Below are positions 17,191 to 25,847 of a stretch of 54,390 bases of DNA, piece by piece (the first letter of the stretch is position 1; each line of letters begins with the position of its first letter). A program made the position numbers and the translations under genes. The notes under the pieces were generated by a model, which was given only the letters and a program-made list of their open reading frames with translations, was not told the origin of the DNA and did no database searches. The DNA is from CBFGRV01 sp965651265 (lineage in GTDB: Bacteria > Bacteroidota > Rhodothermia > Rhodothermales > VXPQ01), in the NCBI GenBank assembly GCA_965651265.1, contig CBFGRV010000024.1, positions 1 through 54,390 on the forward strand, given 5' to 3'.

Positions 17191-17491
17191 CTTCTTGGTT
17201 TCTTCCGGCTGTGGGGGTCAATCAAATGGTCGAGTGAGGAGGATCTCTTCCTCGGAATCACCTGGTACATTTGCGAGAATTATGCCAAGGCCGCGATCCG
17301 TCCGCGCCGAACGGGCAGGCAAAAGATCGCATCTGTTTCCCGCGCACTCGAGACGTACTGGTGCAAAAACTCTCGTGTTCCGCGGAAATTCGGCCGCGAT
17401 CGCCCAGCGAACCGTGTATGATACACTACACGGAACCTGTATACATTGGAGGTCTGGCGCAAATGCACGCCGCCATCGTTCATCCGAATCC
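17191..17491. other. Gap with two operator-like palindromes
   Basis: Upstream region of the TPR gene. It contains the perfect 13-bp palindrome GTGTATGATACAC at 17414-17426 and the 8-bp palindrome TGTATACA at 17438-17445, spaced about one DNA turn apart. A regulator-binding site is possible. No gene is seen. Confidence 0.35.
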
Positions 17492-18250
17492 TCAGAAATT
17501 CGGCACCATGGCGTGCTCGCGGTAGAAGCTGTCGATTAGGTCGACAGCCTCTTCGGGGTCGTCGGTGAGCTCGAACAGATCACAGTCCTTCGGCGAGATG
17601 TTGCCCGCCTCGAGAACGGTGTCCCTCAACCAATCCACGAGCCCGCCCCAGAAGCTCTTGCCTATGAGCACCACGGGGAACCGCGTCGATTTGCCCGTCT
17701 GGATGAGGGTCAACGATTCGAATAGCTCATCGAGCGTGCCGTATCCGCCGGGCAGTACGATGAATCCCATCGCGTACTTGACGAACATCACCTTTCGAAC
17801 AAAGAAGAAGTTGAAGTCGATGTTCTTATCGTGATCTACGAAGGGATTGCTGGTCTGCTCGTGAGGAACCACGATGTTGAGCCCGACAGATTTGCCGCCG
17901 GCATCACGCGCGCCTTTGTTGGCCGACTCCATGATGCCGGGACCGCCTCCGGTGATGACGCCGAATCCGCGCTCGACCAATTTACGCCCGACCTCCTCGC
18001 CCAGCTTGTAGTAGGGATGGTCCTGGCCGGTACGCGCAGATCCGAAGACAGACACACAGGGACCTAATCGGGCGAGTTTGTCGAAGCCCTCGACGAATTC
18101 CGACATGATGCGGAAGATGCGCCACATGTCACGCGTGTGCACCTGGCTCCAGGCGTGCAGCTCCTGTTGTGTCATCCGGGAATCGCCCGGGGGCTGGAGG
18201 GGATCATCCGGATACTGGGGTCCCGGATATCTGTCTGGTTTCAAATCCAT
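17492..18250 (-). CDS. LOG-family (TIGR00730) Rossmann-fold protein
   Basis: 252 residues with the defining motifs VSVFGSARTG, ITGGGPGIMESANKGA and LPGGYGTLDELFE (PGGxGTxxE). Members are nucleotide 5'-monophosphate phosphoribohydrolases, some of which release cytokinin-like bases from their nucleotides. The Lys/Arg-containing stretch NFFFVRKVMFVKYAMGF matches the group of longer bacterial homologues. Single gene; a terminator from the OmpA-like gene lies just upstream. Family is certain, physiological substrate unknown. Confidence 0.9.
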   Translation of the reverse strand: MDLKPDRYPGPQYPDDPLQPPGDSRMTQQELHAWSQVHTRDMWRIFRIMSEFVEGFDKLARLGPCVSVFGSARTGQDHPYYKLGEEVGRKLVERGFGVITGGGPGIMESANKGARDAGGKSVGLNIVVPHEQTSNPFVDHDKNIDFNFFFVRKVMFVKYAMGFIVLPGGYGTLDELFESLTLIQTGKSTRFPVVLIGKSFWGGLVDWLRDTVLEAGNISPKDCDLFELTDDPEEAVDLIDSFYREHAMVPNF

Positions 18251-18338
18251 GGTGGACTAAATCGTGTGCAGGATGGAGAGAGACTAAAAAGGCGTATCGC
18301 CGCGATGTATCACGTACAGCCTACCCTCCTATGCGGGA

Positions 18339-18375
18339 AAATAAAAACCGCTCCCGGCTGCTGCCGAGAGCGGTT
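18339..18375 (-). terminator. Rho-independent terminator after the OmpA-like gene
   Basis: On the minus strand a 13-bp stem (18363-18375 with 18346-18358, one G-T pair) and a 4-base loop run into a T-rich tail (complement of 18338-18347). It lies about 60 bp past the OmpA-like gene's stop and protects the LOG gene from read-through. Confidence 0.92.
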
Positions 18376-18436
18376 CTTGGTGGAATCAGCTACGGATATG
18401 TGATTTCGAGATCCCGCCGAAATCCGCGCTCAGGAC

Positions 18437-19120
18437 CTAATTGCTCTGCGCGACCTCCTCACGGTATTCCTCACTGGCGTAGATGGCAACCTCGACGCGC
18501 CGATTCTGCTGTCTGCCGTAGTCGGTGCTGTTGTCAGCAATTGGCTCGCTCTCGCCCTTGCCAACGGTTGTAATCCGATCAGCCGCTACGCCTTGAGACC
18601 GTAGATACTGAGCCGCCGAGTTGGCACGGCGCCGCGAAAGGCCCAGGTTGTATTCATCTGAACCAACGGCGTCGGTATGGCCGACGATCACGAGATCGGT
18701 GTTGGGATACTCCTGGAGGTTCTCGGCAAGCGTGCGAAGCTGTTGACGTGCTTCCGGCCTCAGTTCGGCCGAGTCAAAGTCGAACAGCAGACTATTGTCG
18801 AAGCGGATGGCGATTCCCTCGCCCACGCGGTCGACTTCTGCGCCCTCGAGCTCCTCCTCGAGCTTCTTGGCCTGCCGGTCCATCTGCTGACCGATGATAG
18901 CGCCGGCCGTGCCGCCCACCGCTGCGCCGATGATGGCGCCCTTGGCCGTATCGCCGTACTTGGCACCGACGACGCCGCCTACGACGGCACCGGCACCCGC
19001 ACCTATGGCCGCGCCGCGTTCGGTTTTACTCAGGTTGGTGCAGCCGACGAAACTCGTCGCCGCCACGACGAGGCCCGCCAGGATCAGGACCGAAAAGCGC
19101 TGTGTGTATCGCTGTAACAT
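18437..19120 (-). CDS. OmpA-family lipoprotein with glycine-zipper segment
   Basis: 227 residues. Signal peptide with a lipobox (SFVGC, Cys about residue 27). Next comes a glycine-zipper region (GAAIGAGAGAVVGGVVG and AVGGTAGAIIGQQ), a short acidic helix, and a C-terminal OmpA domain (SLLFDFDSAELRPEA, VIVGHTDAVGSDEYN, LSRRRANSAAQYL, GKGESEPIADN, QQNRRVEVAI). It should sit in the outer membrane and bind peptidoglycan through the OmpA domain. The ATG at 19120 has GGAGG upstream; a TTG at 19132 is in frame. Monocistronic with its own terminator. Confidence 0.92.
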   Translation of the reverse strand: MLQRYTQRFSVLILAGLVVAATSFVGCTNLSKTERGAAIGAGAGAVVGGVVGAKYGDTAKGAIIGAAVGGTAGAIIGQQMDRQAKKLEEELEGAEVDRVGEGIAIRFDNSLLFDFDSAELRPEARQQLRTLAENLQEYPNTDLVIVGHTDAVGSDEYNLGLSRRRANSAAQYLRSQGVAADRITTVGKGESEPIADNSTDYGRQQNRRVEVAIYASEEYREEVAQSN

Positions 19121-19449
19121 GGGTCTGGACAACCTCCGTCAGGTATGGTAAGTCGGATTATTCTCGTTATTCTCGGCTCTCGAACTCATCAAGCTTGATG
19201 CCAAAGCATCTCACATCTCTCGATCCCGCTATACCTCGGCAGGCCTACCTTATTCCAGCGCCTGCTCTTCTTTAGGCGAAACGTAACGGGTGTAATGATT
19301 CTGTCACCAGGGTTTTGCGGAGATGAGTCGAAAACAACGCACCTCCGCTCGCATTTGTAGCGTGGCGTGGACAAATTCAGCCGACCTTCGCGTCTCATTC
19401 CATAGGATTCGTCCAATCGCCATCCACACCAGTTGACAACACTGAATAG
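19121..19449. other. Divergent intergenic region
   Basis: About 330 bp between the OmpA-like gene and the nucleotidyltransferase. Both promoters should be here. I see no RNA gene, repeat or convincing short protein. Confidence 0.4.
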
Positions 19450-20448
19450 ATGAAACTTCTGATACCCATGGCTGGTCGCGGCACGCGCGTGCGGCCGCAC
19501 TCTCACGTGACTCCGAAGCCGCTGCTCGCCGTTCGAGGCAAGAGCATGGTAGAGCGAATCGTAGATACCTTCAACCGCGTACTCCCCACCCATCTAGACG
19601 AGGGCGTTTTCGTCCTGGGGCCGGATTTCGGACAGGATGTCTACGATGCCCTCACCGCCATCTGTGAACGGCATGGCATGCGAGCGAGCTTCGCCGTTCA
19701 AGAATCGGCGGAGGGTACCGCACACGCGGTCTACGCCGCCCGGGACCATCTCCGCGGCGACGGTATCGTCGTTTTTGCGGATACCGTTTTCGATATGGAG
19801 CCCGGCGTCGACCTGGCGGGTGCCGATGTCGTAGCCTGGGTGAAGCACGTGGATGATCCGCGACGCTTCGGCGTGGCCGTGCGGGAAGGAGACAAGGTGG
19901 TCGCGCTGGTGGAGAAGCCATCCGAGCCCATTTCGAACGAGGCACTCATCGGGATCTATTACGTTCGCGACCTCGAGCAGCTTCGGGAGGCCATCGAGTC
20001 CATCATCAAGGACAATCTTCGCGGTAAGGGAGGTGAGTTTCAACTCACCGATGCCTTCGATCGAATGCTAAAGGCAAACGCCGTCTTCAAAACGGCTACC
20101 GTCACAGAGTGGCTGGATTGTGGCACCATCGAAGCGCTGCAGGAAACAACCCGGCTCATTCTGGAGAAGGAACGTGACGGGTCGCATGCCGGCGAGGTCG
20201 AGAACAGCATCGTGATCGAACCCGTCTACATCGGGCCCGGCGCACGAGTGGTGGAGTCGGTCATCGGACCGTACACGTCTGTCGAAGCCGACGCCACGAT
20301 TACGGGCTCCATCGTTCGCCGAAGTATCGTGTTCGGACATGCTGAGGTCGAAGGGGCGATTCTGGATGAGGCGCTGGTCGGCCGTCACGCCGTGGTTCGG
20401 CCGACGCCCTCCCGTCTGAACGTCGGAGATCATTCTGAAATCAGGTGA
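19450..20448 (+). CDS. Sugar-phosphate nucleotidyltransferase
   Basis: 332 residues. It starts LLIPMAGRGTRVRPHSHVTPKPLL, the NTP-binding signature of NDP-sugar pyrophosphorylases (GxGTRxRP, PKPL). The nucleotidyltransferase fold includes VFADTVFDME for the metal-binding Asp and EKPSEPISNEALIGIYY for the sugar site. The C-terminal ~90 residues form a short left-handed beta helix (VIEPVYIGPGARVVESVIG). It activates a sugar-1-phosphate with an NTP; the C-terminal helix resembles RmlA-long or GlmU-like archaeal enzymes, so glucose-1-phosphate is a reasonable guess. mutS2 begins 3 bp after its stop. Confidence 0.88.
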   Translation: MKLLIPMAGRGTRVRPHSHVTPKPLLAVRGKSMVERIVDTFNRVLPTHLDEGVFVLGPDFGQDVYDALTAICERHGMRASFAVQESAEGTAHAVYAARDHLRGDGIVVFADTVFDMEPGVDLAGADVVAWVKHVDDPRRFGVAVREGDKVVALVEKPSEPISNEALIGIYYVRDLEQLREAIESIIKDNLRGKGGEFQLTDAFDRMLKANAVFKTATVTEWLDCGTIEALQETTRLILEKERDGSHAGEVENSIVIEPVYIGPGARVVESVIGPYTSVEADATITGSIVRRSIVFGHAEVEGAILDEALVGRHAVVRPTPSRLNVGDHSEIR

Positions 20449-20451
20449 ACC

Positions 20452-22869
20452 TTGAAAACCTTCCCGCGAAACGTCGAGGAGAAGCTCGGCTTCGACGTGC
20501 TTCGCGCGCGACTCGCGGAGACGACGCGGAGCTCGCTGGGAAGGGATCGCCTGGAAAGCATGCGACCTTCAGGGAAGCTGGAGGACATCCTCCCGGAGCT
20601 CGAACGGGTATGGGAGCTGCAGCTGGTGTTTCGGTTCGATGACCCCCTGCCGCTGCACGACGTGCTCGATATCCGGACGATCCTGAATCGGGCGCGGCCT
20701 TCCGATTCGATGATCGATGGTCCGGAGCTGATGCAGATCCGGCGGGTTCTTGCCACGCTTCGTCTCCTCCGGCGATACTTTGACGAACGATCCGAGAAGT
20801 ATCCGCGCCTCCGGAAACTCGCCTCGCATATTGAGCAGGCACCGGATCTGGAGGAGCGAATCAGCCAGGCCATTGACGAGGACGGGCGTGTAAAAGACTC
20901 CGCTTCGGAGGAACTGGCGCGCCTTCGGCAGCTCATCATCAGAAAGGAAAACGACCTGCGGGAGACGCTGCAACGCGCGCTCCGGGCAGCGATCCGCGAA
21001 GGATATGCGACCGAGGAACAGCCGACCATTCGCAACGGCCGCATGGTCATCCCCGTGCGAGCGGAGGCGCGGAGGAAGATCGAAGGCTTCGTTCAGGACA
21101 GCTCTGCCAGCGGCCAGACCGTCTACATCGAACCGGCGGAGTGTCTCGACCTGAACAACGAGGTTCGTGCGTTGCAGGCCGACGAACGGCGGGAGGTGGA
21201 GCGGATTCTGCGGCAGATTACCGGATTCGTGCGCCAGCGCCTCCCCTCGCTGAACGAGGGCGTCCGCGCACTGGCCGAGTTCGACCTGCTGCAGGCCAAA
21301 GCCCGGCTCGCCAATGAGACGGATGCCATGGTGCCGGAGCTCAATGAGGAAGGAATGATCGACCTCATCGAGGCGCGCAATCCAGTGCTCCTGTTGCGTT
21401 TTCGGGATGAGGGCAGGTCGGTCGTGCCTCTGAGCCTGCGCCTGGGCGATGAGTATCGCACGCTCGTCATCACGGGTCCCAACGCGGGTGGGAAGACGGT
21501 GGCCATGAAAACGGTGGGGCTGTTCGCGCTCATGATTGCCTACGGCATGCCGCTTCCTGCGGATGAGAAGTCGCGGTTCGCCGTTTTCAAGCGGCTTCAC
21601 GTCGACATCGGGGATGAGCAATCCATAGAGGAAGACCTGTCGACCTTCAGCTCGCACGTTTCCAATCTGAAGTACATGCTGGAGCACTCCGACCAGGATA
21701 CGCTCGTGCTGATCGACGAGGCGGGCACGGGCACGGATCCGGCCGAGGGAGGTGCGCTGGCACAGGCCGTGCTCGAGCGACTCACGGAGCGGGGAGCGCG
21801 CACCATCGCGACCACACACCACGGCACGCTCAAAGTCTTCGCGCACGAGACGGAGGGCGTCGAGAACGGTTCGATGGAGTTCGACCAGACGACTCTCAGT
21901 CCCACCTATCGATTTCAGCCGGGCATCCCGGGATCGTCGTACGCTTTCGAGGTTGCAAGCCGTATCGGGCTGGATGGAGAGATATTGGATCGCGCACGCG
22001 CCCTGATCGGGTCACAGAAGGCTTCGCTGGAGTCCTTGATCTCGACCTTCGAATCGCGCACACAGGAACTCGATGCGCGGCTCGAAGAAGCGACTCGCGA
22101 GCTGACTCGGGCGCGACACGAGAGGCGACAGTTCGAGGAGCGTGCACGGAAGCTCGCCCGTGAGCGGGAAGCCATTCGGCGGCAGGCCCTCGAGGAGGCC
22201 GAACGCATTGTCGCGGAGGCCAATGCACGGGTCGAGAGGGTCATCCGCGAGATCAAGGAGGCGCAGGCGGAGCAGCAGGCCACGCGTGCCGCTCGCGAAC
22301 GACTCGAGACATTCCGCCGCGAGGTGGGGGAGCGTCTAGAGCAGATGGAGCCCGACGCGGGTGTGCCGGCTCCCGGCTCTGCGACAGATGAGTCGGCGCC
22401 CGCGACTCCTGAAGTGAGCGGCCCTGTCCGAGTCGGTGACCAGGTCGTCCTGGATGATGGCACGGCTGCCGCCGAGGTGCTGGAGATCGATGGTGATCAG
22501 GCTGTGATCAGCTTTGATTCGATGCGCCTCCGCGCATCCGTAGACCGCCTGCGGAAGGTGGGCGGACGCCGGCGTCAGGAGGTTCGCCTTGGGAGCATCC
22601 AACAGAGCGGCCTGCCGGCGCTTGGCGCGCGTACGCGCATCGATCTACGCGGCCGGCGCGTCGATGAGGCCATCGACGAAGTGGCCAAATTTATCGACGA
22701 GGGTGTGATGTCCAACGTGGCAGAGCTCGAAATCGTGCATGGGAAGGGGACGGGCGCCCTCCGCGAGGCCATCCAGGCCTACCTTGCCGGACACGAAGAT
22801 GTGGTAGGCGTCGAAGAGGCACCCTGGGATCAGGGCGGGCCCGGCGTGACGCTCGTACGACTGCGATAA
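20452..22869 (+). CDS. mutS2: Endonuclease MutS2
   Basis: 805 residues, usual for MutS2. The N-terminus (EEKLGFDVLRARLAETTRS) and helical core lead to the ATPase with Walker A TGPNAGGKTVAMKT near residue 342, then DEQSIEEDLSTFSSHV and Walker B LVLIDEAGTGTDP. A long charged coiled coil follows (about 515-640), then a KOW-like strand region and a C-terminal Smr domain (IDLRGRRVDEAI, EIVHGKGTGALREAI). In other bacteria MutS2 suppresses recombination or splits collided ribosomes. The start is TTG at 20452, only 3 bp after the nucleotidyltransferase stop, so it is co-transcribed. Confidence 0.95.
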   Translation: MKTFPRNVEEKLGFDVLRARLAETTRSSLGRDRLESMRPSGKLEDILPELERVWELQLVFRFDDPLPLHDVLDIRTILNRARPSDSMIDGPELMQIRRVLATLRLLRRYFDERSEKYPRLRKLASHIEQAPDLEERISQAIDEDGRVKDSASEELARLRQLIIRKENDLRETLQRALRAAIREGYATEEQPTIRNGRMVIPVRAEARRKIEGFVQDSSASGQTVYIEPAECLDLNNEVRALQADERREVERILRQITGFVRQRLPSLNEGVRALAEFDLLQAKARLANETDAMVPELNEEGMIDLIEARNPVLLLRFRDEGRSVVPLSLRLGDEYRTLVITGPNAGGKTVAMKTVGLFALMIAYGMPLPADEKSRFAVFKRLHVDIGDEQSIEEDLSTFSSHVSNLKYMLEHSDQDTLVLIDEAGTGTDPAEGGALAQAVLERLTERGARTIATTHHGTLKVFAHETEGVENGSMEFDQTTLSPTYRFQPGIPGSSYAFEVASRIGLDGEILDRARALIGSQKASLESLISTFESRTQELDARLEEATRELTRARHERRQFEERARKLAREREAIRRQALEEAERIVAEANARVERVIREIKEAQAEQQATRAARERLETFRREVGERLEQMEPDAGVPAPGSATDESAPATPEVSGPVRVGDQVVLDDGTAAAEVLEIDGDQAVISFDSMRLRASVDRLRKVGGRRRQEVRLGSIQQSGLPALGARTRIDLRGRRVDEAIDEVAKFIDEGVMSNVAELEIVHGKGTGALREAIQAYLAGHEDVVGVEEAPWDQGGPGVTLVRLR

Positions 22870-22870
22870 C

Positions 22871-22899
22871 CCACTTTCTCGAGAGAAATCTCGAAGTGG
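22871..22899 (+). terminator. Hairpin with GAAA tetraloop after mutS2
   Basis: Two stacked stems (CCACTT/AAGTGG and CGAGA/TCTCG) separated by a 3-base bulge and capped by GAAA, starting 2 bp after the mutS2 stop. No T-run follows, so it may be a weak terminator or a 3'-end stabilising structure. Confidence 0.5.
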
Positions 22900-23036
22900 A
22901 CAAGTTGTGGATATTACATTTCAATCACATTTGACTTTCACAAAATCGGCCGAAACCATCGAAAAACGCCGAAAATGACTCATATGCGGCATGCCAGGCG
23001 AAATGTGGATTATCGGCCGGCTCTCTCTCCTTCATC

Positions 23037-23993
23037 ATGAAAATCGTAGTTACCAGGGCTCTGCCTGGATCCGCCCTCGAAGAGCTGGAAGGTTACGAGG
23101 TAGAAGTCCTCGACCTGGGCGACCGGCCGGTGACGGAATCGATGTTGATCGATGCCGCGAACGATGCGGACGCGATCATCTCGCTGCTGTCCGATCCACT
23201 CACACGTCGGGTAATCGAGGGCTGCCCCCGGCTCAAGGTCATCGCGCAGTATGCCGTCGGGTATGACAACATCGATCTGGATGCCGCCCGAGAGCGCGGC
23301 GTGGTCGTCACCCATACACCGGGCGTGTTGACGGATGCCACGGCGGACATGGCGATGGCCTTGTTGTTGGCGGCAGCTCGCTGGATCGTGCCGGCGGACC
23401 GCGCGGTTCGGGAGGGGCGCTTTACCAGGTGGGAGACGGATCAGTTTCTGGGTGCGGATCTACGCGGCCGAACGTTGGGAATCGTAGGGCTGGGGCGCAT
23501 CGGCGCGGCGATGGCTAGACGGGCCATCGGGTTCGGGATGCGCATTATCTATCACAATCGAAATCGTGCGAATCCCAGCATCGAGCGCCTCCTGAGTGCG
23601 CGGCTCGTGCCCATGGACGTACTCCTCGAGGAAAGCGATGTCATCTCCCTTCACAGCAGCCTGAATGCCGAGAGCCGTCACCTGATCGATGCTGCGGCGT
23701 TCGAGCGAATGAAGCCGACGGCCATATTGATCAACACGGCGCGTGGAGCGATCGTGGATGAAGTAGCGCTCGTCGATGCCCTGCGGCGAAGACGAATCGC
23801 GGCCGCGGGGCTCGATGTATTCGAGGATGAACCGCATGTCCACGAGGGGCTGCTGGAGCTCGACAACGTGGTGCTCGCACCGCACATCGGAAGTGCCACG
23901 CAGGCCACACGAGCACGGATGACGGAGATGTGCGTGGAAGCCGTGCTGGCCGTATTCAACGGCAAAGATGTGGTGCCCTACCGAATAGCTTGA
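23037..23993 (+). CDS. D-2-hydroxyacid dehydrogenase (glyoxylate/hydroxypyruvate reductase type)
   Basis: 318 residues. The substrate domain contains KVIAQYAVGYDNIDL and TPGVLTDATADMAMALLL, characteristic of the GyaR/GRHPR branch. The NAD(P) domain carries LGIVGLGRIGAAMA and NRNR, where the Arg after the second strand suggests NADPH use. Catalytic residues are in NTARGAIVD (Arg), DVFEDEP (Glu) and LAPHIGSAT (His). It would reduce glyoxylate or hydroxypyruvate. Monocistronic; its stop lies 14 bp from the end of the convergent permease gene. Confidence 0.92.
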   Translation: MKIVVTRALPGSALEELEGYEVEVLDLGDRPVTESMLIDAANDADAIISLLSDPLTRRVIEGCPRLKVIAQYAVGYDNIDLDAARERGVVVTHTPGVLTDATADMAMALLLAAARWIVPADRAVREGRFTRWETDQFLGADLRGRTLGIVGLGRIGAAMARRAIGFGMRIIYHNRNRANPSIERLLSARLVPMDVLLEESDVISLHSSLNAESRHLIDAAAFERMKPTAILINTARGAIVDEVALVDALRRRRIAAAGLDVFEDEPHVHEGLLELDNVVLAPHIGSATQATRARMTEMCVEAVLAVFNGKDVVPYRIA

Positions 23994-24007
23994 ACCGCCA
24001 CACCGGC

Positions 24008-25774
24008 TCACAGCCAGCGCCAGGCGACGACCGCAATTGTGATGGCGAGAATGCCCAGACTGACAGGCAGTCCGGCACGGAAAAAGTCCTTGAAGCGGTA
24101 TCCGCCGGCGCCCATCACCATTAGATTCGTCTGATACCCGAGCGGCGAGAGGAAGCTGGCTGAAGCAGCGATGGTGACGGTTAGCGCCACGGCCCGCGGA
24201 TCGACGCCAAGGTCGATCGCCGCTGCGACCGCAATGGGCAGCATCACGACGACGGCCGCGCTGTTCGTGACGATCTCCGTCAGGATGGCCGTGACGATGT
24301 ACAGCACGATCAGAACGAAGATGGGGCCCGCTCCAGGGAGCGCCCCCACGATGGCATGTCCGACGGCGGTCGCCAGTCCACTGGCCTGCACGGCCCCGCC
24401 GATTCCAAAGGCGGCCGCAATGGTCAGCATGACCGAGGCGTCGATCGCCTTGCGCAATTCCGTGCCTCGCAGACATCCGAACAGGACGGTCCCCAGCGCG
24501 GCCGCGAATGCCGCCGTCGCGAGGGGGAGCACGCCCGTCACGTTCAAGAGCACCGCGGCCGCCAACAGCCCCAGCGCAATGGGCGCCTTTTTGCTGACGC
24601 CCGGCAAAATCTGCGACTTCGGTGTGACGAGATAGAAGTCGTTCTGACTCTGGCTCCAGATCCGATCGAAGCCGGGCTTCGCCTCGATGAGGAGCAGATC
24701 CCCCGGCTTGAGCTCGACATGCCCGAGAGCACCGCGCAGAGACTCATCCTGCCGATGGATGGCCAGGACGACGCCCTGGTACTTTTCACGAAAGCCGACT
24801 TCCTTTAGCGTCCGTCCGACGAGTGATGAGCCGGCGGCGACCACGGCTTCGAACAGGGGGATTTCGCTGCTGCCGTCGTGCGCCGAGGCGCCATCCACAT
24901 TGGCTCTAAGGTCCGTCTGTTCCAGCAATCGCTCCATGGCCGAAGGCTGACCCGAAAAGGTCAACACATCTGCCGCCTGCAGCGGCTCATCCGGCGCGAC
25001 GGGACCGATCATATGCCCGTCTCGGCGGATATGCACGAGGTAGGCATCGCCGAGCGCACGAAGTTTCGCACCCGAGACGGTCTTGCCGACAAGCCGTGAA
25101 TTGATCGGCACGCGAAGCTCGAACTGATAGTCGCGCGCGCCCTGGTCGTCGCGTCGATCCGATTCCGAATTCGGAATGAGCCGGTGCCCGATCACGGACA
25201 TATAGAGGATCAGGAAGATCGTCGCCGGAATGCCGACCCAGGCAAATTCGAACAGGTCGAAGCCTCGATAGCCGGCATCGATCAGGAGGCCCGATGCGAT
25301 CAGGTTCGTCGAGGTACCGATCAGCGTCACCATCCCTCCTGTGATCGCCGCGAAGGAGAGGGGCATGAGGAGCTTCGAAACGGGCAGCCCGGTCCGCCGT
25401 GAGAGAGACTGCAACGGCGGCATGAGCATGGCGACCACGGGCGTGTTGTTCAGAAACGCCGAGATGACGGCCGTTGGCACCATCATTCGCACCAGCGTCC
25501 CCGGGAGGGTGGGCTTTCTGGCCGCCAAAATCCGGTCAATCGAAGAGAGTACGCCCGTCCGGTGGATTCCCGCCGCGAGCACGTACAGCGCGGCGATTGT
25601 GATCACGGCCGGATCGGAGAAGCCGGCAAAAGCCTGTTTGGGGGTGACGATGCCGGCCAACAGCAAGAGCCCTAGCGCGATCAGCACCGTAAAATCCACG
25701 CGCAGCATCTCCCGCATGAGCGAGATGATGAGCACGACGATCACGCCTAGTGTAAACCACGCTTCCCAGGGCAT
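24008..25774 (-). CDS. SLC13-family permease with two RCK_C (TrkA-C) domains, likely sulfate transporter
   Basis: 588 residues. Hydrophobic N-terminal half with NNTPVVAMLMPP and GTSTNLIASGLL, the substrate and sodium-site motifs of the SLC13/DASS family. Two cytoplasmic RCK_C domains follow (about 190-380: VPINSRLVGKTVSGAKLR and GSSLVGRTLKEVGFREKY), then the C-terminal half of the transporter, with NSAAVVVMLP and LSPLGYQTNLMVMGAGGY. This architecture is common among bacterial sulfate importers. It is the third gene of an operon after cysD and cysNC (73 bp gap), so sulfate is the likely substrate. Confidence 0.85.
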   Translation of the reverse strand: MPWEAWFTLGVIVVLIISLMREMLRVDFTVLIALGLLLLAGIVTPKQAFAGFSDPAVITIAALYVLAAGIHRTGVLSSIDRILAARKPTLPGTLVRMMVPTAVISAFLNNTPVVAMLMPPLQSLSRRTGLPVSKLLMPLSFAAITGGMVTLIGTSTNLIASGLLIDAGYRGFDLFEFAWVGIPATIFLILYMSVIGHRLIPNSESDRRDDQGARDYQFELRVPINSRLVGKTVSGAKLRALGDAYLVHIRRDGHMIGPVAPDEPLQAADVLTFSGQPSAMERLLEQTDLRANVDGASAHDGSSEIPLFEAVVAAGSSLVGRTLKEVGFREKYQGVVLAIHRQDESLRGALGHVELKPGDLLLIEAKPGFDRIWSQSQNDFYLVTPKSQILPGVSKKAPIALGLLAAAVLLNVTGVLPLATAAFAAALGTVLFGCLRGTELRKAIDASVMLTIAAAFGIGGAVQASGLATAVGHAIVGALPGAGPIFVLIVLYIVTAILTEIVTNSAAVVVMLPIAVAAAIDLGVDPRAVALTVTIAASASFLSPLGYQTNLMVMGAGGYRFKDFFRAGLPVSLGILAITIAVVAWRWL

Positions 25775-25847
25775 GTGCGTTGGGGGTGTCCGCTTTCAGA
25801 AGATCCGGCAGTTCTGCGGAGTCGCTGCGCGAAGAACAGGCGTACCG

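Noticed and set aside
17463..17525. Short rightward frame with GGAGG upstream (20 codons)
   Set aside because: It overlaps the 3' end of the LOG gene and has no sequence feature beyond the ribosome-like site.
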